Assembly: GCF_900115495.1 (NCBI RefSeq)
Contig: NZ_FOWR01000003.1
Location: 124,001-188,000 of the forward strand
Length of the DNA stretch: 64,000 bases
Direction of reading: 5' to 3'
From: Enterovibrio norvegicus DSM 15893
GTDB lineage: Bacteria > Pseudomonadota > Gammaproteobacteria > Enterobacterales > Vibrionaceae
The notes under the pieces are model-generated. The model saw nothing but the letters and a program-made list of their open reading frames with translations, had not been told where the DNA came from and ran no database searches. Position 1 is the first letter of the stretch; every line of letters begins with the position of its first letter. The position numbers were made by a program, and so were the translations under genes. Positions 46,694 to 55,735 of this stretch are shown here, in pieces.

Positions 46694-47190
46694 GTTTTTT
46701 CCTGAGTTCAACTTATCTAACCCACACGGCTTAGAGCACCAATTCTGAGCCGTGTCTATCTAAAACTTCTCAGAATCAAATATTAAACATCGCTCTCCGT
46801 AGCGAACTAACGGAACACACATCTTTAAAATCGCAGAAAACCACATCACTTGTCTTTCTAGCAGTGTGCCCAAATAACACCTCTCCCCTAGATTTTAGGC
46901 AGGAAAGTAGAAGAACTCGCTGAAATTACCGAGAAGAGGTGTTTTGCAGGTAGGCGAAAACCACCAATAAGGTGGTCATTCAAAAATCGGAAGTGGTTTT
47001 GGTGATTCTAGGAGGCTGGGAGTCGAAACCCGCAAAGTCGCTTTCTCCCGAGTGACTATAGCTGGACTATAGCTGGGACAGGCACTCAAAAATGAATCAA
47101 CCAAAAGCTCCAAAAGATAAGCTTAACTCGCCAGAAGCGATTTTAAACTTCCAACGAAGAAGGCAAAGGTTAATGGGATATCTTAGAAAA
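46694..47190. other. Region holding a partial transposon copy
   Basis: Almost all of this gap is a partial copy (about 46805-47053) of the end of the RAYT element, listed separately, followed by one copy of the dispersed GGGACAGGCACTCAAAAATG motif at 47074-47094. The remaining short frame starting at 47092 is not a convincing gene. Confidence 0.6.
46805..47053. mobile_element. Partial copy of the RAYT element end
   Basis: From AACTAACGGAACACACATC onward the sequence runs parallel to 47189-47445 with many substitutions: GCAGAAAACC, a TCTCCCCTAGATTTTAGGCAGG block, GAAAACCACC, GTGGTCATTCAAAAATCGG, and finally the codons of the transposase C-terminus. It ends at about 47053, so it has lost nearly all the transposase. 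It is a decayed or deletion-derived copy. Confidence 0.8.
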
Positions 47191-48503
47191 CTAACAGGAC
47201 ACACATCCTTAAATGGCAGAAAACCGCATCACTTGTCTGTCTACCATGGAGCCCAAATAACACCTCTCCCCTAGATTTTAGGCAGGAAAGTAGAAGAACT
47301 CGCTGAATTTACGGGGGAATGCGTGTATTGCAGGTAGGCGAAAACCACCGGTACGGTGGTCATTCAAAAATCGGGAGTGGTTTTGGCAATTCTAGCTGGC
47401 AGGGAGTCGAAATCCGCAAAGTCGCTTTCTCCCGAGCAAGGATAAAGCCCCCTTAATGGATGACTCTGTGCCAATGAGAGTTCCTTTTTCAGCATGTTTG
47501 TAGACATCAAGCCATTCAGCGGAATCAAACCCTAAGCGGTTGAGTATTTCAGGCGTTCGGCTATCAATTTGACCACGCTTATCCTCTCGGCATTGGCGAC
47601 CTGTCCAATCGACAAGTTCTAGATAATCCATCAGCCGAAAAGGAATACCCTCTGGCATGTTTTCTCTTGGGTTTCCTACAAAGGGGAACAATCCTTCTGT
47701 GGCGGTTTTATCATTTTCAATGGCGTTAATTCGCGCTTTGACACTCGTGAAATCGGACGTTTCTGGTGTGGCTGCAATCGCAGCCCTGATAGGATTTAAA
47801 TCCACATAGGCCATGGCGGCAGCAAGGGCTTTTTCATCGAGTAATGCTTGGCTTTTAAACCGCCCTTCCCAAAAGTGACCGGTGCATTTGTCTTCTCGGT
47901 TGGCTTCTGACGCGATGTGTTGATTCAATAACCGCATAAACCAACTGATTGACATTAACCGCTCTCGCCAGACCTCTATTATCTCACCACATTGCTCTGA
48001 TTGAGCCTCTGAGAGGCTATCGCCTTGAATAAAACGATGGATAAGTGAAGGCCCTTGATGAAATGCCAGCCATCGCTCAACAACTTCACGCTGAGTCAGG
48101 CTTTTAGCTTTGTCTGCATTGATATGGAGCACCAGATGATAATGGTTACTCATGATGGCATAAGCGCAAACATCAATACAAAACGCCCCCGCCAGTGCTA
48201 ACAATCGATGTTCAATCCATGTTCGGCGGTGCTCGTAACTTTGCTGAGCCTGTTCGTCGTAACCACAAAGAAACGAACGACGCACACAACGCGAAACGCA
48301 GTGATAGTAAGGGGTGGCATCGACACTAATAAGGGATGAGCGTGCTTTTGTCATAGTTGAAGTGGTCAGTCATTGAGCAATGCGTAAAGCATATCGTCCA
48401 ACCATCCAGTGTTCATCTTTTCTCTACGCTTTTGAGCTCAGGTACACAGCGCATTGAAACTGAGTAGATGCTGATTTTCTTAGAGTGTGTGTCCCTATTT
48501 GTC
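47191..48503. mobile_element. RAYT (Y1/HUH) transposable element
   Basis: Bounded by GGACACACAT (about 47197) at the left and TGTGTGTCCC (about 48486) at the right, which are near inverted repeats. It encodes one transposase on the minus strand. The left flank holds a 200-bp non-coding segment, also found in the partial copy upstream. Exact ends are approximate, because such elements lack classic target duplications. Confidence 0.7.
47392..48354 (-). CDS. REP-associated tyrosine transposase (Y1 family)
   Basis: A 320-residue transposase of the IS200/IS605-like Y1 (HUH) group, REP-associated type. The N-terminal DNA-binding part begins TPYYHCVSRCVRRSFLCG. The HUH motif is seen as SNHYHLVLHI (about residues 69-78), and the catalytic Tyr is in AYVDLNPIRA (about residue 182). 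It is complete, with no frameshift. It probably mobilises the palindromic element ends around it, including the partial copy at 46805-47053. Confidence 0.92.
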   Translation of the reverse strand: MTKARSSLISVDATPYYHCVSRCVRRSFLCGYDEQAQQSYEHRRTWIEHRLLALAGAFCIDVCAYAIMSNHYHLVLHINADKAKSLTQREVVERWLAFHQGPSLIHRFIQGDSLSEAQSEQCGEIIEVWRERLMSISWFMRLLNQHIASEANREDKCTGHFWEGRFKSQALLDEKALAAAMAYVDLNPIRAAIAATPETSDFTSVKARINAIENDKTATEGLFPFVGNPRENMPEGIPFRLMDYLELVDWTGRQCREDKRGQIDSRTPEILNRLGFDSAEWLDVYKHAEKGTLIGTESSIKGALSLLGRKRLCGFRLPAS

Positions 48504-48721
48504 ACCCAGGGGAATGAAAACCTGAGCATCAACACTGAACACAGTGGCAAAAACAACCTCAATATCGTCTCGCTACGCGAAACGATAAGAGCGTATTGAC
48601 TTGACGCTCGGGGAGCGTCCATATATGTCCCTATTTGTCCTAATGAAAAAAAACAGAATGTGTTCTGTGTTTAACCAACACATACATAAAGCGCACCTGT
48701 GGGTGCGCTTTATGTGCTTTT
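48355..48721. other. Right flank of the RAYT element
   Basis: It contains two copies of TGTCCCTATTTGTC (about 48490-48503 and 48627-48640) and a strong hairpin (48684-48715) with a T-run on the plus strand. No gene is supported. Confidence 0.6.
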
Positions 48722-48722
48722 T
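48684..48722 (+). terminator. Strong hairpin with T-run between RAYT flank and peroxidase gene
   Basis: Fourteen-bp stem ACATAAAGCGCACC/GGTGCGCTTTATGT with a TGTG loop and a plus-strand T-run. No plus-strand gene precedes it; on the minus strand it follows the peroxidase gene without a U-tract. It may act as a barrier or mRNA 3' stabiliser. Confidence 0.6.
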
Positions 48723-49687
48723 TATTTTGCGGCTTTCTCGGTGAGTCTTTTGCCGAAACTCACCGCGTAGACTGGGCTTCTTGCAAGAAGTATGGGATCA
48801 CTCGATGGCTCAATACCTTTGGCCAACACCAAGGGGTCGAAGTTAATGGTGTCGCATTGACCTTCCGACTCCGTCGCGACTTTTTCAATCATCAGGGTGA
48901 CAGGCGTGATGGTTTTATGAGGGCCTGTCCATTTCACTGCTGCATTGTTGATGTCATCACTAGGGTTCGCCAAAACCGCCGTCATGTCCCAAGACACACC
49001 ACCATTTTCTAGACTCGCTTGAATGTTATCGAAGAAGAAATCAGAGTGCGTTTCAACGCGAACACCGTTCGCCATAGTGGGTTCGAACACCCAACGAAAC
49101 GGTGTCTTCTCGCCTTGAGCATTCACAAAGAAAAAGGTATTAATGCCATTGTATGTGTGGTCTTCGTACGGCTTCACTTTCTTATCGCGCTTCGCCATAT
49201 GTTTGCTAAACGCCGCCAATTCTGGATGGCTTTGCTTCATTTTTGCCACGGCATCTTTGCCTTTTACTTTTGCTTGATTCAGCGCGAGAAAAGCGTCTGG
49301 TGTTGATACCGGGAAAAAATCCAAGGTATTGAGTGCCATTCTTGTGTTGTCACCGTTAAGATCAACAATGGATAGCCCAATCCCTAACTCACCATACTTG
49401 TCGTCAGGCGCATTGTTATTCCCCCCTGAATGAGAAAACCGCCCGATGACGCGTGAAGGTGCCTTAAAGATCGCACTGTCAGAGTAGTTAGCAATCAATG
49501 ACTCATTAGGAATTAGCTGCCCTTTGAAGCAAAACCCTTTGGTATGATTTCTTCTTTTTCCCTCGGTAACACCAAATTTGCCTTCAAAGGCATCAATCAT
49601 TTCTCCGGGTAACTGTGGCGAAATAGCCGCCTCTGCGGTGAACGCAATCAGACCCATCAACATCATGCTTAACTTTGTTTTTTTCAT
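48722..49687 (-). CDS. Catalase-family peroxidase, secreted
   Basis: A 321-residue heme protein of the small catalase-like peroxidase (SrpA-type) group. A signal peptide (about residues 1-20, AEA cleavage) directs export. The distal His is in NHTKGFCFKG (about residue 48), FSHSGGNNNAPDD follows, and the proximal heme Tyr is in SPVYAVSFGKRL near the C-terminus. It is about 320 residues, so shorter than true catalases. ATG 49687 has GAGG upstream; an extension to 49963 was rejected. An AraC gene lies upstream on the same strand. Confidence 0.88.
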   Translation of the reverse strand: MKKTKLSMMLMGLIAFTAEAAISPQLPGEMIDAFEGKFGVTEGKRRNHTKGFCFKGQLIPNESLIANYSDSAIFKAPSRVIGRFSHSGGNNNAPDDKYGELGIGLSIVDLNGDNTRMALNTLDFFPVSTPDAFLALNQAKVKGKDAVAKMKQSHPELAAFSKHMAKRDKKVKPYEDHTYNGINTFFFVNAQGEKTPFRWVFEPTMANGVRVETHSDFFFDNIQASLENGGVSWDMTAVLANPSDDINNAAVKWTGPHKTITPVTLMIEKVATESEGQCDTINFDPLVLAKGIEPSSDPILLARSPVYAVSFGKRLTEKAAK

Positions 49688-50023
49688 CACAACCTCACTC
49701 TCTCTATAATTATTCGTACACGAACTATTCGTGATCAAACAATGATGGATGATGAATAAAAGTTCAAACGCCCTACTGTGTCTTTGTTGAGATAAGCAGG
49801 CAAAATGGGTCCAACTATTTTCTTTTCGATGACCAATGCAATCACACAGAATGAGCACCGAACCAGTCAAACAAGAATGAGACGAGATGAGGCAGGAAAT
49901 GGATGCAATACAAAAAACGAAAGGACTATACCCACACTCCCTGAAGGCGCAGAATTCAGCCACGCGCTAACAAGAGTGGCGGAGGCAGGCACTCAAAAAT
50001 GCCTCAACCTCTGTTTTCTTTGG
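49688..50023. other. Gap between peroxidase and AraC genes
   Basis: No gene. One copy of the dispersed motif GGAGGCAGGCACTCAAAAATG lies at 49981-50001, directly followed by the AraC 3' flank that is duplicated at 45938-45954. Confidence 0.5.
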
Positions 50024-50905
50024 CTATGACGCTCCTCGCTTAAACTGACCCCGATACTCTCTCGGGGTCAGGTGCTTGTACTGCTTAAATTGGCGGTTAA
50101 AGTTCGACAGATTTCTGTACCCAACGCTTTCCGCGATTAACCCGATGGGCTTAGTCGTCATTTGCAATTCACTGCACGCATGCCCTAAACGAAGCTTTTT
50201 CAAATACGATGAAAAGCTTTCGCCAAAGTGATCGGCAAAGAGGCGTTGAATGCTGCTGTCGCTGGCGTGAAATACCTTGCCAAGATCGGCGAGAGTGATG
50301 GGCTTTGCCATATTACGTGCCAAGTAATCACAGATTTTCTCTATCTTGGCGCGTTCGGCATCATCGATGTTGGTTTGACCCAACGCGGTCGGAAGCAGCG
50401 TTTTACTTTGGCTGTCTTGTGCCAATACTGAAAGCACTTGAAGAAAGGTCGCTAGCTGGTCGATTGGGCTGGTGTTGGGGCAATCATCTAAAAGCTGAAA
50501 GACGTCTTCTGCCGTTCGTTCCGAGAATTCAATGCAAAGCTTGGAGCGCTCAAGCAATGGGGTGAGGTTTCTCAGTTCTTCACAGCTTGCCATCAACTGT
50601 TTAATCCACGACTCGCGAAACCAAACCACGTGGGTTTCACATTGCTGTCCTTCAACGTCTTTTGATGTCACGGCGTGGGGCAGGTTCGGGCCTATCAGCA
50701 TAAGATGGTTGTGACCAACGGGCGTTTCATGGTGCGATACCGCAGCTGTTCCGACAAAATGTCGGTGCAGAGCAAGCTCGTACTCTTCATGACAGTGCCA
50801 GAGTGTGGGCTTTTGTTGTTGCTTTATCTTTCTATAGCGCCATGAAAAGCCTTCACGTCTTGGTGGCTTTTCTAATGCGGTTTTCTTATGTCTCACGGTG
50901 ATCAC
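50024..50905 (-). CDS. AraC family transcriptional regulator
   Basis: A 293-residue regulator with an N-terminal cupin-like sensor (about 35-110; WHCHEEYELALHRHFVGT) and a C-terminal AraC double HTH (about 180-290) including SSIQRLFADHFGESFS and the signature VGYRNLSNFNRQFKQYK. It starts with GTG. Its last 36 codons and 3' flank are duplicated at 45954-46062. It could regulate the peroxidase gene downstream, but no operator was found. Confidence 0.92.
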   Translation of the reverse strand: MITVRHKKTALEKPPRREGFSWRYRKIKQQQKPTLWHCHEEYELALHRHFVGTAAVSHHETPVGHNHLMLIGPNLPHAVTSKDVEGQQCETHVVWFRESWIKQLMASCEELRNLTPLLERSKLCIEFSERTAEDVFQLLDDCPNTSPIDQLATFLQVLSVLAQDSQSKTLLPTALGQTNIDDAERAKIEKICDYLARNMAKPITLADLGKVFHASDSSIQRLFADHFGESFSSYLKKLRLGHACSELQMTTKPIGLIAESVGYRNLSNFNRQFKQYKHLTPREYRGQFKRGAS

Positions 50906-51052
50906 TCGGCCTTATTGCTGCTGGCCAATTTTAACAGTCTTTCAGACGAGAAAAACTAAGTTGCGGCAAAAGTACCAGTACCTGCCGTCATCGTATCAAT
51001 CTGCTTTTTTCATCTCGCTATAGTGTTGTTACTCCCACTAAAACGAGGCGAA

Positions 51053-51259
51053 ATGATGCTTAGAAATATCATTCAACTGATTGAAAAAAATAAAGAATAC
51101 TGGCTTAAAGACCTCGCAGGGTTCTATGGAAAAGAATATGGGCTGGGTTGGAGAAGTGTCGGTTTTAGCAACGAGAGTGCATTGAAAAGTGCGTTGCACC
51201 AACAAGAAAAACAAGACGCGTATAGTCAAATTCAACGCATCCGATTTGACGAGAGCTAA
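51053..51259 (+). CDS. Small hypothetical protein
   Basis: A 68-residue basic protein starting MMLRNIIQLIEKNKEYW, with GAGGCGAA just before ATG. Two adjacent ATG codons (51053 and 51056) are possible. The middle YGKEYGLGWRSVGFS is compact and the C-terminus hydrophilic. No family recognised. Confidence 0.45.
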   Translation: MMLRNIIQLIEKNKEYWLKDLAGFYGKEYGLGWRSVGFSNESALKSALHQQEKQDAYSQIQRIRFDES

Positions 51260-51409
51260 TCACACCTATGGGGATAGTTCGGAGTATCACTGCTTTAATA
51301 GCTACCCGATGGGCGCGTTTACTGGCGCGATGCTAGGTGTCGTACCTTTTGCGTGGGGGCGCAACACCTAGCAAATTCCCGTGACGGTCACTTGATAACG
51401 TTCTCCCTA

Positions 51410-51868
51410 TCAATCAACCGCTGCAATACATTCCACTTCTACTTTTGCACCCAATGCCAACCCAGTGGCACCGATTGCACTTCTCGCTGGGTATCGGTCA
51501 GAAAAATACCTTTTGTAGATGCCGTTGAACGTCTGCCATTCAGACATGTCTGCGAGTAAGACGGTGCACTTCACCAGATCGCTCATGGCATAGCCATTTG
51601 CGCTGAGCGATGTTTTGATGTTTTCCATCGTCTGCTTTGATTCCGCTTCTATTCCGCCCGGAGCTAAGGTGAGTGTGCCCGGCAAAATACCGATCTGCCC
51701 CGACAGGTAGAGGGTTTTACCCACTCTTACGGCCTCTGAAAAAGGAAGTGTCTTAGGAAGCACAGCGCCGGAGTTAAGAAACTCGATACCTTCATGCTGT
51801 TTTGCCAATACAGGTTGAACAGTGAGAATGCTGAAACCGACCGTGAATAAGATGAAGAGATGTCGCAT
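51410..51868 (-). CDS. RidA family protein with signal peptide
   Basis: A 152-residue YjgF/RidA-like protein. After a signal peptide (about 1-22, cleavage after VLA) comes the RidA fold: KTLPFSEAVRVGKTLYLSGQIG, TMENIKTSLSANGYAMSDLVKCTVLL, and the conserved Arg in PARSAIGATGLALGAKVEVECIA (about residue 130). RidA deaminates reactive enamine/imines; this copy should act in the periplasm. AAGGAAAC precedes ATG 51868; the frame upstream to 52042 was rejected. Confidence 0.88.
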   Translation of the reverse strand: MRHLFILFTVGFSILTVQPVLAKQHEGIEFLNSGAVLPKTLPFSEAVRVGKTLYLSGQIGILPGTLTLAPGGIEAESKQTMENIKTSLSANGYAMSDLVKCTVLLADMSEWQTFNGIYKRYFSDRYPARSAIGATGLALGAKVEVECIAAVD

Positions 51869-52042
51869 GTTAGTTTCCTTACGTTTGACTATCGATGCGC
51901 GTCGCGGATTAAGCGAGTAAAAACCGACGCGAGAATGACAGCTATCAGCGAGTAAAGAGATGAGATAGCTGGAAGTGAGACGAATTAGGACGGGGTTTGG
52001 ATGCAACAGCAGCGTTGTGATGAAAGCCTTCAAAACTGACAT

Positions 52043-52275
52043 AGAGCACTACGGCGCTGGCGGCGCATTGGTAAAAAATAAGGCGCTAGCCCTGTGACTG
52101 GCGGCACTATCGTTTACTTTGGCGTTGAAGATTGTGCTGTCGAAGAATCTCGAATTGAAGCGTCTGGCGGTCAGGTGATTAAACCTAAAATGTCGATCGG
52201 TGAGTTTGGCTTTGTCTGTGTGTGTGCATGGATACCGAAGGTAACTTGTTTGGATTAAGTTCCATGGTTTTGGCC
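52043..52275 (+). pseudogene. Broken VOC/glyoxalase-family gene fragment
   Basis: C-terminal half of a glyoxalase-type VOC protein in three frames. Frame one gives EHYGAGGALVKNKALA (from 52044), a one-base loss near 52091 shifts to PVTGGTIVYFGVEDCAVEES up to about 52215, and two extra bases in a TG run (52215-52226) shift to MDTEGNLFGLSSM. The N-terminal half is missing. It is a clear pseudogene. Confidence 0.85.
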
Positions 52276-52281
52276 GTTGAA

Positions 52282-52306
52282 AAAAGCGCACTTAAGGTGC
52301 GCTTTT
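52282..52306. terminator. Bidirectional terminator hairpin
   Basis: Stem AAAAGCGCAC/GTGCGCTTTT with a TTAAG loop. It lies between the VOC remnant (plus) and the 431-residue membrane protein gene (minus). A near-identical hairpin occurs at 56215-56239. Confidence 0.85.
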
Positions 52307-52314
52307 CATGTCTG

Positions 52315-53610
52315 CTATCGCACAGGTTTATCTACAGAAAACCAGGTAAATACCTTCAAGGGTGCCAACACTTTGCTCTCGGCTTTCTTCTTCAAAAACT
52401 GGAAGCTGATATAAACCGTGACGGGCAAGAGATACATAGCAAATGCCACTATGATGAGGCTTGCGTGCGTTGCACTCATGATGAATAACAGCAAATCAAT
52501 GAAAAAGACGGCAACAAAACAGGAGTACGTCAGTTTCGCGACGACGGGGAATAACATGCTCTGCTTCTTACACTTTTTGGCGCCGTAATCGACAAGTTGA
52601 TAGCCAGCCATAACCATGAAGACCAAGCCCATAAAGGCATACTTCATGTTCTCCCACAGCGAGAAGTAGTGCTGCAGAATGAATTGCTTCACGCCAATGA
52701 AGGCAGTCATGAATGGCTCTATGGCAGAAAGAAAACCTGCCGGTGCTCCGTTGCTTATTGTCAGATTAAGCATGAAAAATAGCGACACAGACACGGCCAA
52801 CGCGCTTGGAACCGCCAGCAGCATGACACGTTTTGCAGATACGGCTTCTCTCATCACTTTTTGAACAAGATGCCGAGACTTGGCGATTTCATTTCTTACC
52901 TTTTGAAACGTGAGCGGCGAGAGAAAAGGAAATTGCGCCAAAAGCACATCATTGTCTTGCTGCGATTCGACAAGGGTTAAGAACGGAGAGTTGTTCAGCG
53001 GAGAGCCGGAAAGAGGTTGTTTGCTGCTTTTAGTTTTCGGGCAGACTTCACTAACACGATGCAGGATTGTGTCGATGTAGCGAGAGGCCGTCGATTCCAG
53101 TTTATCATGGCCGTTTACATGAACCGCTAGGCTACCTTTCTCATCGCGCATACCGCAAATATGGAAGGCTCGTTCTTCACCTCCCATGTCTAACACCATC
53201 CGGCTCACTGGTATAACGCCTTGGCCAGAATCTCCTAACGGCGCGTCCCAAATGATGTGTTCAATAAACGCACCTTGATCCAAGATCGACATATCATTCA
53301 GCGTATCTCGGCGCAAAAACGCGATTCTCCGTCCTTTTCCGACGGCGTTAATTGCCCAAACATCGGCCTCTGTCGCTCTGCAATAAAAACGCTTTTTATC
53401 CGCGGTTTCATCGTCGTTAGGCAATGTACGCCAACCCGCTTTGCTTGTTCGCTGTGAGGCTTCAGCTTCCATTCGAACGCCAATGTATGCCCACTCTTGT
53501 AATGACACAAGACGGATTGACGTTTCAAAGTACGCTTCATGGGTTGTTTTTAACGCATTAAAAAACGAATCAAATGCTTCACGTAACTGAATGTCTAAGC
53601 CCGATATCAC
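52315..53610 (-). CDS. Large membrane protein, unknown
   Basis: A 431-residue protein. The first about 260 residues are soluble and mixed, with RAFHICGMRDEKGSLAVHV and a helical FLSPLTFQKVRNEI stretch. Four to five membrane helices follow (about 265-285, 330-350, 365-390, 395-415), then a short basic tail. GTG start has GGAG upstream. No family recognised. Gene structure is intact despite the decayed surroundings. Confidence 0.7.
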   Translation of the reverse strand: MISGLDIQLREAFDSFFNALKTTHEAYFETSIRLVSLQEWAYIGVRMEAEASQRTSKAGWRTLPNDDETADKKRFYCRATEADVWAINAVGKGRRIAFLRRDTLNDMSILDQGAFIEHIIWDAPLGDSGQGVIPVSRMVLDMGGEERAFHICGMRDEKGSLAVHVNGHDKLESTASRYIDTILHRVSEVCPKTKSSKQPLSGSPLNNSPFLTLVESQQDNDVLLAQFPFLSPLTFQKVRNEIAKSRHLVQKVMREAVSAKRVMLLAVPSALAVSVSLFFMLNLTISNGAPAGFLSAIEPFMTAFIGVKQFILQHYFSLWENMKYAFMGLVFMVMAGYQLVDYGAKKCKKQSMLFPVVAKLTYSCFVAVFFIDLLLFIMSATHASLIIVAFAMYLLPVTVYISFQFLKKKAESKVLAPLKVFTWFSVDKPVR

Positions 53611-54206
53611 GACTACTCCACGGTGTATTCCAGCTGAAAACTGCGCTCATAATGAGGTAAGGAAGGAGAAAAGACAAAAGCTATAAGAAGACAATTTGCA
53701 GTAAAAACAAAGTGATGAAAAAACGCGCCAGTTACGGTCACCATTTGACCAGTGATGACAAAAAATCGCGATGCGCATCTACGGTCAATACGGATCTCAC
53801 CACTTAGCGCACCTCATCGGACAGTCACTTTAAACGCAATTTTCCAAAGAGCTGCAAGAAAAACCTATCCCATTTCCCGCACCTTGATGACTGAGAAATG
53901 CCCAAAGAAGCAGTTCTAAGTGACCCTTCAGGAAATATGATGAAGTTATATTGGGCCGGGGAGAATCGGCTAAATCCACCGTGGAAAATTGAAGAAAGCG
54001 CCTAACCACTTGGCGAAGCGGGTTCTTCATGCCTCTTATACTCCTGTTCAATGAAGATGCTTGATTCTCAGAAAAATGAGGATCAAGCTAGGTGTTAACT
54101 GATAAATTCATCTCTCTCCGTAAAATCAGTTCAAACACCAGTAAAGGTCATTGGATACGTAACAAATGGCTATATCACCCAACCCAACCTATAAGAGGCG
54201 AATCCT
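53611..54206. other. Gap with a second VOC remnant
   Basis: About 600 bp between divergent genes. It holds the VOC gene fragment at 53838-54005, listed separately. The rest has no supported gene; the CPBP gene promoter should be near 54100-54200. Confidence 0.5.
53838..54005 (+). pseudogene. Second VOC-family gene fragment
   Basis: C-terminal end of a VOC/glyoxalase protein. ELQEKPIPFPAP is read near 53840-53883, then a frame disruption, then PKEAVLSDPSGNMMKLYWAG and ENRLNPPWKIEESA ending at a stop at 54003-54005. SDPSGNMMKLYW is the typical metal-ligand strand region of these proteins. Frames are interrupted and the N-terminus is missing. Confidence 0.78.
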
Positions 54207-55067
54207 TTGACATTACAAGCCATTGCGTGGTTATGGGTTCCATTATTCCTTGCGATAACAGCCAGCTTCGCGCGTCAGAAAGCGACCTCTTTCGCAATGC
54301 TTGGTTTTTTCTTGGTAGGTGCATTTGTATTTGAGCGTATTGATCTTTTCGCATTACTGAGTACGCTCTCCATTTTCGGTCTCGCGTATTATTTACCCTT
54401 ACAACCAACCTCAAGCAGGTGGACTCTCCAGCTCGCTGTCGGCTGGGGGATATTAATCGTTTGGTCTGTGATGCTCTTTTTGCACTTAGTGCCGGGATTC
54501 AATAACCTTCAAGTGCTCGATAATGTCATCGCGGGCCCAAACAGTGCGCCTTTTTCTCTGTATTTGAATGTCGATAAGCCACTGGCCTTCTTCGCCCTGC
54601 TATTGGCGTATCCTATGTTGCTTGGTCAGCAAGCCCCTGAGGCAAAGAGAAAGACACAACTCTCCCTTGTGTTGATCGCACTACTATTCTTGTTCTCTCT
54701 CCTCCCTATTGCTGCGTATCTTGGCGCCCTGAAACCTGAACTGCACCTACCGCCTTGGTGGTGGTTATTTGCATTGAACAATCTGCTGTTAACGTGTGTG
54801 GCCGAAGAAGCGCTGTTTCGAGGTCTGATTCAACAATCACTCAGTCGCCGTTTTGATTGGCGAATCGCTTTGATCATCGCGAGCCTTCTGTTTGGTATTG
54901 CTCATTTTTCTGGCGGTATATTGTTAGTGGTATTTGCGACGCTGGCGGGCTTGGGGTACGGCTTTATTTTTCATGTAACGGGTCGTTTGTGGTGCGCCGT
55001 ACTTGCTCATTTTCTGTTTAACTTTGCACACCTTGCCTTTTTTACTTATCCCGTTGTTTCAAGCTAG
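54207..55067 (+). CDS. CPBP family intramembrane metalloprotease
   Basis: A 286-residue membrane protein with about eight helices. The CPBP motifs are visible: EEALFRG (about residue 199, EExxxR-type), FGIAHFSGG and LAHFLFNFAH, giving the Glu and His zinc ligands. TTG start has AGAGG upstream. CPBP (CaaX protease and bacteriocin-processing) proteins cleave in the membrane. No peptide partner is evident nearby. Confidence 0.85.
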   Translation: MTLQAIAWLWVPLFLAITASFARQKATSFAMLGFFLVGAFVFERIDLFALLSTLSIFGLAYYLPLQPTSSRWTLQLAVGWGILIVWSVMLFLHLVPGFNNLQVLDNVIAGPNSAPFSLYLNVDKPLAFFALLLAYPMLLGQQAPEAKRKTQLSLVLIALLFLFSLLPIAAYLGALKPELHLPPWWWLFALNNLLLTCVAEEALFRGLIQQSLSRRFDWRIALIIASLLFGIAHFSGGILLVVFATLAGLGYGFIFHVTGRLWCAVLAHFLFNFAHLAFFTYPVVSS

Positions 55068-55225
55068 ATCGTAACGATTTCGACGTCTTTCTTCGCGTTG
55101 CTTCTCGCCTTTAACAAGACGCTGACATACACGTTAGCGTCTGTGTTTATCTTGTTATTCTTCATGCAGTTTTTTGATTGTGCCTCTGCGGCAAATCGAT
55201 AGACGATCGTTAAAGGAATAACAAC

Positions 55226-55735
55226 ATGAAACGGTTATTGCTCTTGCTTCTTATCCTCTTCGTGACCGGGCTATTCATGCCCTCTGATGCCATCATTCCT
55301 GTTAAAAATGCCAAATGTAATGATTGGAATGCCAAAACGTTTTGGTTTGAGCCGTGGGGAACGTCGGGGGTTCACAAAGGCATTGATGTGTTTGCCAAAG
55401 AAGGCACGCCATTGCTTGCGGCGACGAGTGGATGGGTGACGTATTCAGGGGACATCAGTAAAGGAGGAAAAGTCATTGCGATTCTGGGGCCTAAGTGGCG
55501 CATTCATTACTACGCCCATCTAAAAGACATTTCCCCGACACTAGGTCGTTGGGTTTCCCAAGGCGACGAGATTGGCTCCGTAGGGCGAACAGGAAATGCC
55601 ATAAATAAGCCCGCGCATCTGCACTACTCTGTGCTGACGCTAGCGCCCTATCCGTGGCGGGCAACCACTGAAACCCAAGGCTGGAAGAAGATGTTTTATC
55701 TTGACCCCGCCAGTGCGTTTGGGGTTTGTGGTTAG
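55226..55735 (+). CDS. M23 family metallopeptidase, secreted
   Basis: A 169-residue LytM-type peptidase. The N-terminus is a signal peptide or anchor (residues 1-20), then the M23 zinc sites: HKGIDVFAKEG (His and Asp, about residues 50-60) and the HLHYS pair near residue 130. GRTGNAINKPAHLHYS matches the family signature. It probably cuts peptidoglycan cross-links in the periplasm. Ribosome binding site: AAAGGAATAAC before ATG. Confidence 0.9.
   Translation: MKRLLLLLLILFVTGLFMPSDAIIPVKNAKCNDWNAKTFWFEPWGTSGVHKGIDVFAKEGTPLLAATSGWVTYSGDISKGGKVIAILGPKWRIHYYAHLKDISPTLGRWVSQGDEIGSVGRTGNAINKPAHLHYSVLTLAPYPWRATTETQGWKKMFYLDPASAFGVCG

Noticed and set aside
47092-47274. 60-codon plus-strand frame
   Set aside because: It runs through the dispersed motif and the RAYT element end, so it is a chance frame.
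48413-48622. 69-codon minus-strand frame
   Set aside because: Covers the right element-end repeat and has no protein-like pattern.
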